Assembly (NCBI RefSeq): GCF_015710975.1
Contig: NZ_CP049783.1
Coordinates: forward strand, 1,981,501 to 2,045,500
Source: Paenibacillus polymyxa
Lineage (GTDB): Bacteria > Bacillota > Bacilli > Paenibacillales > Paenibacillaceae
Length of the DNA stretch: 64,000 nt
Direction of reading: 5' to 3'
Shown: positions 1 through 8,949 of the stretch, in pieces
Numbering within the stretch: position 1 is the first letter of the stretch
Layout of the letters: each line of letters starts with the position of its first letter
Program-made: the position numbers and the translations under genes
The notes under the pieces: generated by a model
The model's database searches: none
What the model was told of the DNA's origin: nothing
Seen by the model: the letters and a program-made list of their open reading frames with translations, nothing else

Positions 1-54
1 ACCCCGGCTCACTAAAATGAAAACGGTGAGAAGCGGAGTGCAGGGAGACAATTG

Positions 55-969
55 CTACATAAAGTCGAAAAAATAACGAATTACGTGAAAAAAGACGGGC
101 GAGGTGTAGGTCAAGCTATCCACCCGGCTTAAGTAGCTTTTTTTCAAAGCATCGAACTTATCATCATCACCGATTAATAAATCTCGCTTCAGCACGGAAA
201 CCGTTAAGCTCCCGAAGAAACCGCTCAAGCTAATCAACATGCCCATAATAATCCCAAATTTCAGATCAAACGGCGTCAGGTACGGATAGATTAGATAGGA
301 AGCCGCTATGGTTACGGGAAAAGCGAATGCAAAGCCTTCCCAAGTTATATTGGGATTGGATGTCGGGACGATTTTCCGCTTGCCGAAATAGAGCGATGCC
401 AGATAATGTGCGACATCATTGAGTTGTGTCAGTACCACTAGAAAAAGTACAAGTTTCGCTCCATATTGCGGCGTAGCAAACTGAAAATATGCCAGGTGAC
501 TCAGTCCAAAAACCATCAGCATGAGTCCCCATTGAGTCGAGCTGACACTGCGCAAGAAACCAACGGTTCCTTTATTGATCAATCGAGGGAGCGGCAGCAG
601 CAAGAATACATAGATAGGGATAAAGACAATAAACATTCCATACCACCCGATATAAATCCAATAAAACTGTACAGGAATCGCCAAGTATGCCCATAAAAAT
701 AACCTGCGGTCAGCTTTTCTAGATCTAATCATGGAGAAGTATTCTTTTAACGCAAAGAAAGTAAGCACCATCAAGGAAAGCAGTGAAACGATCGGATTGA
801 AAAGTGTTGCCAGGCAAACGATAAAGAACATGCCCCACCAGGTCTTAATGCGAAGCCCAATAGCTGCATAGTCTTTGTTTGGCTGTGTTTTGGCTACCAC
901 TATATAAATCAGATGGATGATTAATAAGGCTATACAAATGAGGGTTAACGTGAATAACGAACTGTCCAT
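55..969 (-). CDS. Phosphatidate cytidylyltransferase (CdsA/YnbB-like) membrane protein
   Basis: The 304-residue product is very hydrophobic, with about eight predicted membrane segments spread from residue 5 to the C-terminus. The C-terminal part contains LKRD (about residue 261) followed some 20 residues later by SRVDS, which matches the outline of the CDP-diacylglycerol synthase signature. Such enzymes make CDP-diacylglycerol from CTP and phosphatidic acid in the membrane. The usual GHGG stretch between the two halves is not visible; GDDDKFDALKK stands there instead, so activity or substrate may differ. The gene reads toward the left edge, where its partner genes would lie. Confidence 0.75.
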   Translation of the reverse strand: MDSSLFTLTLICIALLIIHLIYIVVAKTQPNKDYAAIGLRIKTWWGMFFIVCLATLFNPIVSLLSLMVLTFFALKEYFSMIRSRKADRRLFLWAYLAIPVQFYWIYIGWYGMFIVFIPIYVFLLLPLPRLINKGTVGFLRSVSSTQWGLMLMVFGLSHLAYFQFATPQYGAKLVLFLVVLTQLNDVAHYLASLYFGKRKIVPTSNPNITWEGFAFAFPVTIAASYLIYPYLTPFDLKFGIIMGMLISLSGFFGSLTVSVLKRDLLIGDDDKFDALKKSYLSRVDSLTYTSPVFFHVIRYFFDFM

Positions 970-1066
970 TGCGACTCACCAACTTATAGCAAAATAGGAT
1001 TCCATGAAGGGGGTCCTATGTTATTATGAAGGAATAATTCAAACTTGATAAGGGGAAATTTCGTAA

Positions 1067-1609
1067 ATGGTAGCTGATCAGTCCGTTTTTATCTTGCTTA
1101 CGAATACGGGAACGTTTCTTACGAGAGTCATTAAAAGCTATACAAGAGCGCCATACAATCACGCCTCCATTTCCTTCGACCGAGAACTTTCGGAGTTATA
1201 CAGCTTCGGGAGAAAGACCCCCAGTAACCCTCTGGATGGTGGTTTCGTGAAAGAGGATATTAAAACAGGTACATACAGCAGATTTCCGAATACAACATGT
1301 GTTATCTACGAGCTTCAAGTAACCAATCGCGAAGTCGAAAAAATGAAGAGAGTTCTACACGTTTTTATCCGAAGCCGACAAAAATATATGTATAACTTAC
1401 TGGGCTTGATTGGCGTTGCACTCAAAGAACCAGTCGAGTTCAGTAATTCTTATTTTTGTTCGCAATTCGTCGCGGAAATTTTACAGCGATCCGGCATAAA
1501 AATATGGAACAAGTTGCCTGCCCTTATCACACCAGACGATTTTCGGCAAAGTGACCGATTCCATTTGATCTACGAAGGAAAATTGAGCGAGTATGAGCCT
1601 CAAGCCTGA
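1067..1609 (+). CDS. Permuted papain-fold (YiiX/YebB-like) putative cysteine hydrolase
   Basis: This 180-residue protein has no signal peptide. An NHAS motif near residue 28 and YFCSQFVAEIL near residue 130 give the His-first, Cys-later order of the permuted NlpC/P60 (YiiX-like) papain superfamily. Members are thought to act on amide bonds in lipids or peptides; the substrate here is unknown. An AAGGGG ribosome binding site lies 12 nt before the ATG. The gene is divergent from the CdsA-like gene, and the neighbouring lipid kinase is also lipid-related, which is suggestive only. Confidence 0.65.
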   Translation: MVADQSVFILLTNTGTFLTRVIKSYTRAPYNHASISFDRELSELYSFGRKTPSNPLDGGFVKEDIKTGTYSRFPNTTCVIYELQVTNREVEKMKRVLHVFIRSRQKYMYNLLGLIGVALKEPVEFSNSYFCSQFVAEILQRSGIKIWNKLPALITPDDFRQSDRFHLIYEGKLSEYEPQA

Positions 1610-1623
1610 GGATAAGCACCGTA

Positions 1624-2517
1624 TTACTCAGACTCCTCAGGCACAATCACCTCGATATGACGCGGTAGAATACGAACCTCAATAGGCAAAGACGGTCCTT
1701 CCTCACCATCTACATTCGTACTGACCGATTCTGCGGAGCTGACACTTACATGCTTTGCGGTAAAGTAAACGACGTCTTTATGATCCTTCAAGTTGCCTAA
1801 AAATAAGGATATACTGGCTGTCACCGTATTCAATATATTGAGGTTTTTGAAAATAAAGCAGTGAAGCAGGCCATCATCAACTGCTGCCCCGGGCACCAGT
1901 TTCTCAAATCCGCCAACTGAGTTGGTTAAAGCAGCAAGAAAGAGTGGGGATTCGCCTTCCCAAGTCTTGTCATCATAGCGAACGATAAGCGGATGGGCAG
2001 GATGGTTGATCAGTTCTTTCATACCTTCTTTAATGTAGGCAAATGTGCCAAACATGGATTTATCGTCTGACGACACAGCGGATAGCGACTCGGCAAGCGA
2101 GCCAGTGGCAACAACATTAGCAAACATTCGACCGTTTAAGAGACCCATATCTACGGCTTTCACGCGAGCAGAAGTGAGTGTACGGATCGCCAGTTCGGGA
2201 CTTAGCGGAATTTGTAAGGCACGGGCAAAATCATTGACCGTCCCAAGAGGGATGACCCCCAGTTTTGGACGATGGTCTTGATCCATGAAACCATTAATGG
2301 TTTCGTGGAGCGTGCCATCTCCACCGAGGGAAACGACTAGATCATAAGTTTCCTGACAAGCAGTGACGCAAAAACGGGTGGCATCAAGTTCTTGTGCCGT
2401 CTCTTCGACTGTAACAGCGTATCCTTGCTCACGTAGAATTTCTTCTACGTTTCTGACATGTTGGAGGGACTCCTCTTTGCCGGAAGAGGGATTTACAATG
2501 ACCATAGCTTTCTTCAT
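1624..2517 (-). CDS. Diacylglycerol kinase family lipid kinase (YegS/BmrU-like)
   Basis: The protein shows the DAGK catalytic-domain motifs NPSSGK near the N-terminus, GGDGTLHE near residue 65 and LGVIPLGTVNDFARAL near residue 85. The family phosphorylates diacylglycerol or related lipids with ATP and feeds phosphatidate back into phospholipid synthesis. I place the start at the third of three closely spaced Met codons (2517), because AGAGAGGA lies at a good distance before it; the open frame runs upstream to 2565. About 298 residues is normal for the family. The CdsA-like gene 0.7 kb away would use phosphatidate, but the two genes are not in one operon. Confidence 0.85.
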   Translation of the reverse strand: MKKAMVIVNPSSGKEESLQHVRNVEEILREQGYAVTVEETAQELDATRFCVTACQETYDLVVSLGGDGTLHETINGFMDQDHRPKLGVIPLGTVNDFARALQIPLSPELAIRTLTSARVKAVDMGLLNGRMFANVVATGSLAESLSAVSSDDKSMFGTFAYIKEGMKELINHPAHPLIVRYDDKTWEGESPLFLAALTNSVGGFEKLVPGAAVDDGLLHCFIFKNLNILNTVTASISLFLGNLKDHKDVVYFTAKHVSVSSAESVSTNVDGEEGPSLPIEVRILPRHIEVIVPEESE

Positions 2518-2600
2518 ACACATATTCCTCTCTTTGTGGAAGGTCTGGGTTACCAGGGTTACCAACCCTTACCCGTAAAGCATACCTTTAGACTCTAAAT

Positions 2601-2639
2601 TAGACATGTATCATATTTTTAGTTACTATATAAAAGTAA
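2601..2639 (+). promoter_or_regulatory. Promoter with YodB/DUF24-type operator
   Basis: TAGACA (2601-2606), a 17-bp spacer and TACTAT (2624-2629) make a plausible sigma-A promoter. The -10 box lies inside the dyad TTACT-N7-AGTAA (2623-2639), which fits TACT-N7-AGTA, the operator of the Bacillus subtilis quinone and diamide sensors YodB/CatR (MarR-DUF24/HxlR family). A repressor bound there would cover the -10 box. Confidence 0.6.
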
Positions 2640-2665
2640 ATAAAAATATGAATGGAGGATTTCGT

Positions 2666-3532
2666 ATGAAAATCGCATTAACAGGAGCAACGGGGCAGCT
2701 GGGGGCCATTGTGGTAGATACATTGCTTGCATCCGTTCCGGCAAAAGACCTTATTGTTAGCGTAAGAAATCCGGAAAAAGCAGAGGGGTTACGTAATCGT
2801 GGCGTTGACGTTCGTCATGGCGATTTTGATAAGCCGGAAACGCTGGATCAGGCATTTGCTGGTGTAGACCGACTGTTGATTATATCCGCAGACGGAGATA
2901 ATGATACTAGAATTCGTCAGCATAAAGCGGCTGTTGATGCTGCTGTGCGTGCGGGAGTGGGCTTCATCGCGTATACCAGTGCTGCCAATGCCGCTGACAG
3001 CACTCTATTCCTTGCACCTGTACATCGTATTACGGAGGAGTTCATACGTGAGTCGGGTATTCCTTATTCCTTCTTGCGTAATAATTGGTATCTTGAGAAT
3101 GAAGCAGGCACGATCCAATCCGTACTCGCGGGAGCTCCATGGCTAACCTCGGCAGGGTCCGGTAAAGTAGGTTGGGCAACCCGTGCTGATTACGCGGAAG
3201 CGGCTGCAGCCGTGTTGTCTGGCGAAGGGCATGAGAATACCATGTACGAGCTCTCCGGTAAGCCGATAACCCAAGAAGAGTTTGCGACTATACTTGCTGA
3301 GGTCCTGGGTAAGGACGTTCCTGTACAGCAGGTGGACGATGCTGCGTATGCCGAGATTATGCTCGGTGCGGGAGTACCGGAAGGTGCCATCCCTATTGTG
3401 GTAGGCATTCAACAGGCGATTCGCGAAGGAGCCTTGGATGTCGCAAGCAACGATTTAGAGAAGCTGTTGAAGCGTCCCCTTACACCGCTTAACCAAGGGA
3501 TTAGTGAACTAGTCAAGCAAATTCAAGCATAA
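2666..3532 (+). CDS. NAD(P)H:quinone oxidoreductase, QorB/NmrA-like
   Basis: This 288-residue protein starts at the ATG at 2666, seven nt after a GGAGG; the open frame extends 60 nt further upstream without a good ribosome site. GATGQLG at residues 7-13 is the Rossmann dinucleotide-binding motif of the atypical SDR/NmrA group. The overall pattern, including RHGDFDKPETL and LRNNWYLEN, matches QorB (YtfG), which reduces quinones with NADPH in the cytosol. The promoter carries a quinone-sensor type operator, which fits a role in quinone or electrophile detoxification. Confidence 0.85.
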   Translation: MKIALTGATGQLGAIVVDTLLASVPAKDLIVSVRNPEKAEGLRNRGVDVRHGDFDKPETLDQAFAGVDRLLIISADGDNDTRIRQHKAAVDAAVRAGVGFIAYTSAANAADSTLFLAPVHRITEEFIRESGIPYSFLRNNWYLENEAGTIQSVLAGAPWLTSAGSGKVGWATRADYAEAAAAVLSGEGHENTMYELSGKPITQEEFATILAEVLGKDVPVQQVDDAAYAEIMLGAGVPEGAIPIVVGIQQAIREGALDVASNDLEKLLKRPLTPLNQGISELVKQIQA

Positions 3533-3687
3533 TAACCGTACTGTCAAAAACGGATGCTACCTAGGAAGGTTAGCATCTGTTTAGTTACATTCATAAGTGG
3601 AACCGCGACTGATTATCCAATATACTTGTAGGGAACTCCAAGGTAGGCTTGGAATAGAAATAATATATGAATGGAGTACATAATACC

Positions 3688-4029
3688 ATGTCTAATTTGC
3701 CAAACTGTCCTGAGTGTAATTCAGAGTACACCTATGAGGACCGCAGTCTGTTCATTTGCCCGGAATGCGCTCATGAGTGGTCTGCCGAGTCAGAATCCGT
3801 AAGCAGTGAAGATGTAAAAGTCGTCAAAGATGCGAATGGTAACATTCTGAAGGATGGTGACTCTGTAACGGTCATTAAAGACCTTAAAGTGAAGGGAAGC
3901 TCTTCCGTCTTGAAAATCGGCACCAAAGTAAAAAACATCCGTTTGGTGGAAGGCGATCACGATATTGATTGCAAAATCGATGGTTTTGGAGCAATGAAGC
4001 TAAAATCGGAGTTTGTCAAAAAGAATTAA
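3688..4029 (+). CDS. PhnA/YjdM-family zinc-ribbon protein
   Basis: The 113-residue product has CPEC near residue 8 and CPEC near residue 25, followed by EW, forming a zinc ribbon. The C-terminal half ([47 protein letters not shown]) is the PhnA domain. Despite its name the family does not make phosphonoacetate hydrolase and its role is unknown. GGAG at 3673 supports ATG 3688 rather than the in-frame ATG at 3667. It appears monocistronic, with its own promoter region and a strong terminator after it. Confidence 0.88.
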   Translation: MSNLPNCPECNSEYTYEDRSLFICPECAHEWSAESESVSSEDVKVVKDANGNILKDGDSVTVIKDLKVKGSSSVLKIGTKVKNIRLVEGDHDIDCKIDGFGAMKLKSEFVKKN

Positions 4030-4067
4030 AGTGTACAGCAGAGGAACTATTCAGTTCCATGAGGATT

Positions 4068-4102
4068 AAAAAAAGGAGAAGCCGAGGCTTCTCCTTTTTT
4101 AC
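4068..4102. terminator. Bidirectional intrinsic terminator
   Basis: AAAAGGAGAAGCC and GGCTTCTCCTTTTTT form a stem of about 13 bp with a 2-nt centre and runs of A and T on both sides. It can serve the PhnA-like gene on the plus strand and the AIM24 gene on the minus strand. Confidence 0.85.
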
Positions 4103-4149
4103 TAGCATTTGGCATCATTGGGCTTCCAATGCTCATGCCCACATAGATG

Positions 4150-4905
4150 TCATAGTGGTGCTAGCCATACAGTTCCGGTTCCCCTGTATACATTAACCAG
4201 CCCTTCGCCGGAAGCGGCCGAGCCCATTTTGGTTTTTCCCGATTTTTCGACGGTGAACTGTAGGGTGTTGGACCACATAAGGGCAAAGTTGCCATCCACC
4301 TTGAGCACATCATTTTGCAATTCTATAACGACTGCTTCATCAGAAGGGATCGGCGCTTGAAGTGCCAGCACTCCTTTTCCACGGGCGCTTAAATTAAATA
4401 ACCCTTCTCCGCCCAGTGCAGCAGAAGAAAGATTACTGCGTGCAACGACGGATATGTCCAGCGTGGTGTCGCAAGCTAAAAACAATCCGTCTTCGATGGC
4501 AATGTCATCATTATCCACATCAATGAGCCAAATATATTGGTAGGTAGGCTCCAGCATAATGGTCCCCGTGCCTTTATAATGCGGTTTAATAGCACCTGTC
4601 CCCGTTACAGCACCGGATACCAAGTTTCGCATTAAGCCTCCGACGCCTTTTACACCGGTAGTCATTTCCATGCTGCCTACAGTATACTGCATGGCACCTG
4701 CCCTCATCATAATCTCACTATTATTGATTTCGATCATGAGCTGCTTGCGGCGCATGTTACTTTTGCTCATATAGTAATTGTCTTTTGCAGCTGCAACCGA
4801 GGTGCAACTCAAATCTGTTATGTATTCCAGTACCGTAAATCCACCTAATTGGTCAGTGATGGCAACATTGCTGTTATCCTTTAAATTATTAATGACAAAA
4901 GCCAT
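4150..4905 (-). CDS. AIM24 family protein
   Basis: This 251-residue protein is rich in beta strands and glycine and has the AIM24/TRAP-like fold pattern: LGGEGLFNLSARGKGVLALQAP near residue 165 and GSAASGEGLVNVYRGTGTVWLAP at the C-terminus. Bacterial members are widespread and of unknown function; the name comes from a yeast mitochondrial biogenesis protein. AAGGAGG stands ten nt before the ATG. No signal peptide or membrane helix is visible, so it is probably cytoplasmic or peripheral. It converges on the PhnA-like gene. Confidence 0.85.
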   Translation of the reverse strand: MAFVINNLKDNSNVAITDQLGGFTVLEYITDLSCTSVAAAKDNYYMSKSNMRRKQLMIEINNSEIMMRAGAMQYTVGSMEMTTGVKGVGGLMRNLVSGAVTGTGAIKPHYKGTGTIMLEPTYQYIWLIDVDNDDIAIEDGLFLACDTTLDISVVARSNLSSAALGGEGLFNLSARGKGVLALQAPIPSDEAVVIELQNDVLKVDGNFALMWSNTLQFTVEKSGKTKMGSAASGEGLVNVYRGTGTVWLAPL

Positions 4906-5155
4906 AATGTATGTGCCTCCTTGTTGTTTTCATGGTGTGGGGATGGAAATCTTATTTATTCCATACCATAAATTCGACAAAGAGACTGCTTTTCCTGCGT
5001 GGATCTCGGCACTTCTCTCGCCTGATTTTCAGACTTAGAAAAGGAGAGCTTGAAAAAGATGCGAAAAAGGTTCAATATAAAGATATCGGTTTTTAAAATG
5101 ATTTACTTTGGAAGCAGCCGAATAAAAATGAAACATATAATAGGGGGTAGCATAA

Positions 5156-6208
5156 GTGGAGATAGGTATAAGCACATTTGTAGAAACAACACCGGATCCC
5201 CAAACCGGTGAGGTCATCAGTCACGCACAACGGATACGTGAAGTGGTCGAGGAAATTGTACTTGCTGATCAGGTAGGACTGGATGTGTACGGCGTGGGAG
5301 AGCACCATCGTAAAGATTATGCGGCATCTGCTCCAGCTGTTATACTGGCTGCTGCTGCGGCACAAACCCAACGAATTCGCCTAACCAGTGCGGTTACGGT
5401 GCTTTCATCGGATGATCCGGTGCGTGTGTTTCAGGACTTTGCTACGCTGGACGGTATTTCGAATGGACGAGCTGAGATTATGGCAGGCCGAGGTTCTTTT
5501 ATCGAATCGTTCCCATTGTTTGGATATGACCTGGATAACTACGATGAGTTGTTTGATGAAAAGCTGGAGCTGTTATTGAAAATACGTGAATCCGAAAAAG
5601 TGACCTGGAAAGGTGGACATCGGCCCGCAATCAACAATTTGGGTGTGTACCCGCGTCCGGTGCAAAATCCTTTGCCTGTATGGATTGGGAGTGGAGGCAA
5701 TCAGGAATCAGTGGTTCGTGCGGGCTTGCTTGGATTGCCGTTGGTGCTTGCCATTATTGGAGGCAGCCCTATGCAGTTTGCACCATTGGTGGAGTTGTAC
5801 AAAAAGGCAGCTAAACATGCAGGTCATGATGCATCGCTGCTTCCAGTTGCATCCCACTCGCATGGTTTTATCGCGGAGACTACCGAGCTTGCAGCGGATA
5901 AGTTTTTCCCTTCCACTCAGCAGAGCATGAATGTGCTTGGGCGTGAACGTGGTTGGGGTCCTTATACTCGTTCCAGCTTCGATGCCGCGCGCAGCTTTGA
6001 AGGAGCATTATATGTGGGCGATCCTGATACGGTAGCCAAGAAAATCATTCACCTCCGTAAACAGGTAGGCATTACACGGTTTCTATTGCATGTGCCCGTC
6101 GGCACGATGCCGCATGATGATGTCATGAGAGCTATTGAATTATTGGGAACAGAGGTAGCGCCACGGGTGCGTGAAGAGATATCCAAGTGGGAATTCGAGA
6201 ACAAATAG
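5156..6208 (+). CDS. LLM-class flavin-dependent oxidoreductase (luciferase-like)
   Basis: This 350-residue protein starts with GTG, preceded by AGGGGG. The TIM-barrel pattern of the bacterial luciferase family is visible in [15 protein letters not shown] near residue 45, [15 protein letters not shown] near residue 100 and [13 protein letters not shown] near residue 172. Such enzymes use FMNH2 or F420 to oxidise small organic molecules; the substrate cannot be read from sequence. It appears monocistronic, with a terminator 30 nt downstream. Confidence 0.87.
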   Translation: MEIGISTFVETTPDPQTGEVISHAQRIREVVEEIVLADQVGLDVYGVGEHHRKDYAASAPAVILAAAAAQTQRIRLTSAVTVLSSDDPVRVFQDFATLDGISNGRAEIMAGRGSFIESFPLFGYDLDNYDELFDEKLELLLKIRESEKVTWKGGHRPAINNLGVYPRPVQNPLPVWIGSGGNQESVVRAGLLGLPLVLAIIGGSPMQFAPLVELYKKAAKHAGHDASLLPVASHSHGFIAETTELAADKFFPSTQQSMNVLGRERGWGPYTRSSFDAARSFEGALYVGDPDTVAKKIIHLRKQVGITRFLLHVPVGTMPHDDVMRAIELLGTEVAPRVREEISKWEFENK

Positions 6209-6236
6209 GCGGATTGACCTCAGTATCGAGAAAGAT

Positions 6237-6274
6237 AAAGGAGCAGACCATGTGAGGAGGTCGCTCCTTTTTTG
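6237..6274 (+). terminator. Intrinsic terminator after the LLM oxidoreductase
   Basis: AAAGGAGCAGACC pairs with GGTCGCTCCTTTTTT around a 10-nt loop with one bulge, and T residues follow. Confidence 0.75.
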
Positions 6275-6315
6275 GTTCTAAATAATCTGTACAGGTGGGG
6301 CCGATCAGATCATTG

Positions 6316-6717
6316 TTATTTGGTCCGTTTTTTATGCGTGATGCGTCTTTGCAGGAGAGGCTTTCCTTGTTTTAGTCTCTTAGGTTTTGCAGGAACTCTG
6401 CGCAAGATAGGTTTCTCTTGAGTTGCTTTGGAAGGCAGCGTCATGCGGAGTGTGGTTGATGCAGGTTTTCTTTGACTGCTGCTTGTTATAAAGTCGATAG
6501 TATAGTTCAAGACGAACGGGCTAACCGCAATTCTCCGCAGTCCCACGTTTCTACAAGTGGTACAGCCTGTATCCCAGCACCAATCGAAGGCATTTTCAGG
6601 AACTTGAGTGAAGTATGAACCTCGCCATGTACGTCCAAAGTCATCCTCGGCATAATAGAAAAACGTATTACCTCCGGCGAAACCGCTCCATACTTGAATC
6701 GTTTGACCGGGGTTCAC
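6316..6717 (-). CDS. DUF1036-like small protein, probably missing its N-terminus
   Basis: The reading frame gives about 133 residues from GTG 6717. The part NPGQTIQVWSGFAGG followed by TFFYYAEDDFGRTWRG and FDWCWDTGCTTC resembles the DUF1036 family, which normally begins some 25-35 residues earlier with a strand containing VYVAYAY-like sequence. The frame stays open upstream for 18 codons (reading SNYSKAGWFRV, still family-like) back to the TAA of the preceding cysteine desulfurase-like gene, which is in the same frame. No convincing ribosome binding site precedes the GTG. The C-terminal 55 residues are rich in Lys, Arg and Pro. It may be a truncated gene; its function is unknown. Confidence 0.5.
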   Translation of the reverse strand: MNPGQTIQVWSGFAGGNTFFYYAEDDFGRTWRGSYFTQVPENAFDWCWDTGCTTCRNVGLRRIAVSPFVLNYTIDFITSSSQRKPASTTLRMTLPSKATQEKPILRRVPAKPKRLKQGKPLLQRRITHKKRTK

Positions 6718-6771
6718 ACGAAACCAGCCTGCTTTAGAGTAGTTTGAAAGAAGGAAACGGACAAGAGTCTT

Positions 6772-8280
6772 TTAATTGCTAAAGTTGAACCATTTGCTGA
6801 TGTCTATTTTGTGATGTTCATTCATAGATCGCCATTCGTTTGATTCCGGTTGATAGGTATAATCTTTTTGCCAGGTTATGATGTTTTCCACGATAGCCCG
6901 TATGGAAGAGACAATATAGGAGACTTCCTGATTGGTCATCATGGGATGAAGCGACAGACGCACCCAGCCCGGCTTTCGAGATAAGTCTCCCTCATGAATC
7001 AGGTCTGTCATTTGCTTAGATGCTTGCTGGTCGATGCCCAGCAAATAATGTCCATAGGGGCCTGCACATGAACAGCCGCCTCGGACCTGAATGCCAAATC
7101 GATCATTTAGTAGTTTTACAATCAGGTTATAGTGAATATGACCGACAACGAAAGAAACGATTCCCAGCCGATCTTGGCTGTTTCCTCCCAAAATATGCAG
7201 ACCTGGTATGGTGCCCAAGCCTTTTAGCAATAATGAGGTCAGCTCCTTTTTACGCTCCAACATGCGGCTGTATCCCATTTGTTCCTTCAGCTGAATACAG
7301 AGCGCGGTTCGAACAGCCTGTAGAAAAGGAGGGGTCCCTCCATCCTCGCGTGCTTCAATACTATCTTTATACTCGTATCCACCCCAAGGATTGGTCCAAC
7401 TCACCGTACCGCCCCCGGGTTGATCGGGAGCACAATGGAGGCACAGCCGCGAATCCATAATGAGAACGCCGCTTGTACCGGGGCCACCAAGGAATTTGTG
7501 AGGGGAAAATACAATTCCGTCCAGTTTCTCAAGGGGATCTGTAGGGTGCATGTCGATCTCCGCATAAGGTGCGCTTGCCGAAAAATCAACGAAACATACG
7601 CCGCCATGTTCATGCATTTTGCGGGATAACTGGTGAATCGGCACTTCAAACCCTGTAACATTGGAGCAGGCGGTAAAAGCGCCAATCTTGATCGGGCGAT
7701 GCCGAAATTGAAGCAGCAGTCGTTCGAGATGAGCTGGATCGACCATTCCTCCAGGACCTGGAGGAAGACACACAACGTCTCCAATGGTTTCTGCCCAGGA
7801 AATATGATTGGAATGATGCTCCATGTGTGTAACAAAAATAACGGGACGGTCTTTTTCAGCGATGGGGTAGAGGGGCTTTAATTTTTCATGTATTTTCAAT
7901 CCTAATAGTCGCTGAAGCTTATTCACCGCACCTGTCATCCCGGACCCGGCGAATAGAATGATATCATGTTCATTGGCATGAACGTGGTTCTTAATGATTT
8001 GTTTTGCTTTTTCATAGGCTTGGGTCATTAGAGTACCTGTCAAATTAGACTCCGTATGCGTGTTCGCCACAAATGGACCTAATTCATGAACTATTTTCGA
8101 CTCGATGGGGCCATACAGACGACCGCTGGCTGCCCAATCCGCATAAATCAGCTTTTTAAGCCCATATGGAGATTCAAAGGTCTGGTGATAACCGATTGTA
8201 TTTTCGCGATACTTTTGGAAATAAGCCTCGTTAGAAGGCTGATACCTACAGTTACTACTTCCGATTCGAGCCATGAGCAT
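6772..8280 (-). CDS. Class V aminotransferase / cysteine desulfurase-like PLP enzyme
   Basis: This 502-residue protein has the fold-type I PLP pattern of the class V group: YADWAASGRLYGP near residue 46, THMEHHSNHISW near residue 150, the Schiff-base lysine in FSPHKFLGGPGTSG near residue 262, and RGGCSCAGPYGH near residue 400 with a cysteine where CsdA/SufS carry the persulfide residue. It probably removes sulfur or an amino group from a small amino acid; it is longer than SufS (about 410) and could be a specialised desulfurase or lyase. GGGAGG lies six nt before the ATG. The DUF1036-like ORF follows in the same frame after the TAA. Confidence 0.8.
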   Translation of the reverse strand: MLMARIGSSNCRYQPSNEAYFQKYRENTIGYHQTFESPYGLKKLIYADWAASGRLYGPIESKIVHELGPFVANTHTESNLTGTLMTQAYEKAKQIIKNHVHANEHDIILFAGSGMTGAVNKLQRLLGLKIHEKLKPLYPIAEKDRPVIFVTHMEHHSNHISWAETIGDVVCLPPGPGGMVDPAHLERLLLQFRHRPIKIGAFTACSNVTGFEVPIHQLSRKMHEHGGVCFVDFSASAPYAEIDMHPTDPLEKLDGIVFSPHKFLGGPGTSGVLIMDSRLCLHCAPDQPGGGTVSWTNPWGGYEYKDSIEAREDGGTPPFLQAVRTALCIQLKEQMGYSRMLERKKELTSLLLKGLGTIPGLHILGGNSQDRLGIVSFVVGHIHYNLIVKLLNDRFGIQVRGGCSCAGPYGHYLLGIDQQASKQMTDLIHEGDLSRKPGWVRLSLHPMMTNQEVSYIVSSIRAIVENIITWQKDYTYQPESNEWRSMNEHHKIDISKWFNFSN

Positions 8281-8368
8281 ACGGCGCCTCCCAAGTCGTT
8301 CTATCTTCTTAGGGTACGTAGGGAGGCTGGAATAGGTTAAAAAAAATAGGCGAATGTCATCATTTAGT

Positions 8369-8404
8369 CAAAATAAAAAGCCTCATCCAATAGCAGGATA
8401 AGGC
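8369..8404 (-). terminator. Intrinsic terminator after the DsrE-like gene
   Basis: On the minus strand GCCTTATCC and GGATGAGGC form a 9-bp stem with a 7-nt loop, followed by TTTTTATTTTG. Confidence 0.8.
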
Positions 8405-8415
8405 ATGAGGATATA

Positions 8416-8892
8416 TTAGATAAAAAGCTGCATATCCGACTCAAGCGCATCTTTTAGATACGTTTTTGCCTCGATAATTTCCAGTTCAGGGATGAATTCT
8501 TCCGGTTTAAAACCCATAATATCCACCGATAGCTTGCAGGCATAAAATTTGACGTTTTTCTTCCGGGCTCCTTTCAGGAAATGGATCAGCTTCGGTGCCT
8601 CATTGTCTTCCAGCATTTCCGTCAGCATCAGCTTGCCCAGACCGCTAAAATTCATATGGGATAGCGGTAAAGCTTCAGGCCCCTTGGGAGTCACCAGATC
8701 CATAAGTTTCTCGTAAATGGTCTTGTCCTCAAGCGTCATTTTATCGGGATCACGAACCAATGATAATCCCCAGAATGCAAAAAACATCGTAACCTCGACA
8801 TCCAGCTCCCGAGCTGTATTGGCCAAAATCAGTCCGGCCATTGCTTTATCATAATCGCCGCTGAACATAAGCAGATTCATCCTTTTGTCCAC
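8416..8892 (-). CDS. DsrE/DsrF-like sulfur-relay family protein
   Basis: This 158-residue cytoplasmic protein has the DsrE2/YrkE pattern: LLMFSGDYDKAMAGLILANTA at the N-terminus, VTMFFAFWGLSLVRD near residue 34, and VKFYACKLSVDIMGF near residue 115, whose cysteine is the conserved candidate sulfur carrier. The family moves sulfur or persulfide between proteins. It lies beside the cysteine desulfurase-like gene on the same strand, separated by a terminator, which is consistent with a sulfur-related pair, but this is inference. Confidence 0.8.
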   Translation of the reverse strand: MDKRMNLLMFSGDYDKAMAGLILANTARELDVEVTMFFAFWGLSLVRDPDKMTLEDKTIYEKLMDLVTPKGPEALPLSHMNFSGLGKLMLTEMLEDNEAPKLIHFLKGARKKNVKFYACKLSVDIMGFKPEEFIPELEIIEAKTYLKDALESDMQLFI

Positions 8893-8949
8893 GATCTTCC
8901 GCCTCCATTACCAACAGATATATTCAGTATGGATTTGGAAAGGAGAACT

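Noticed and set aside
1..54. Possible start of another minus-strand gene at the left edge (open frame, hydrophobic if read from a TTG near 52).
   Set aside because: Only about 17 codons are visible, with no clear ribosome site; it cannot be supported.
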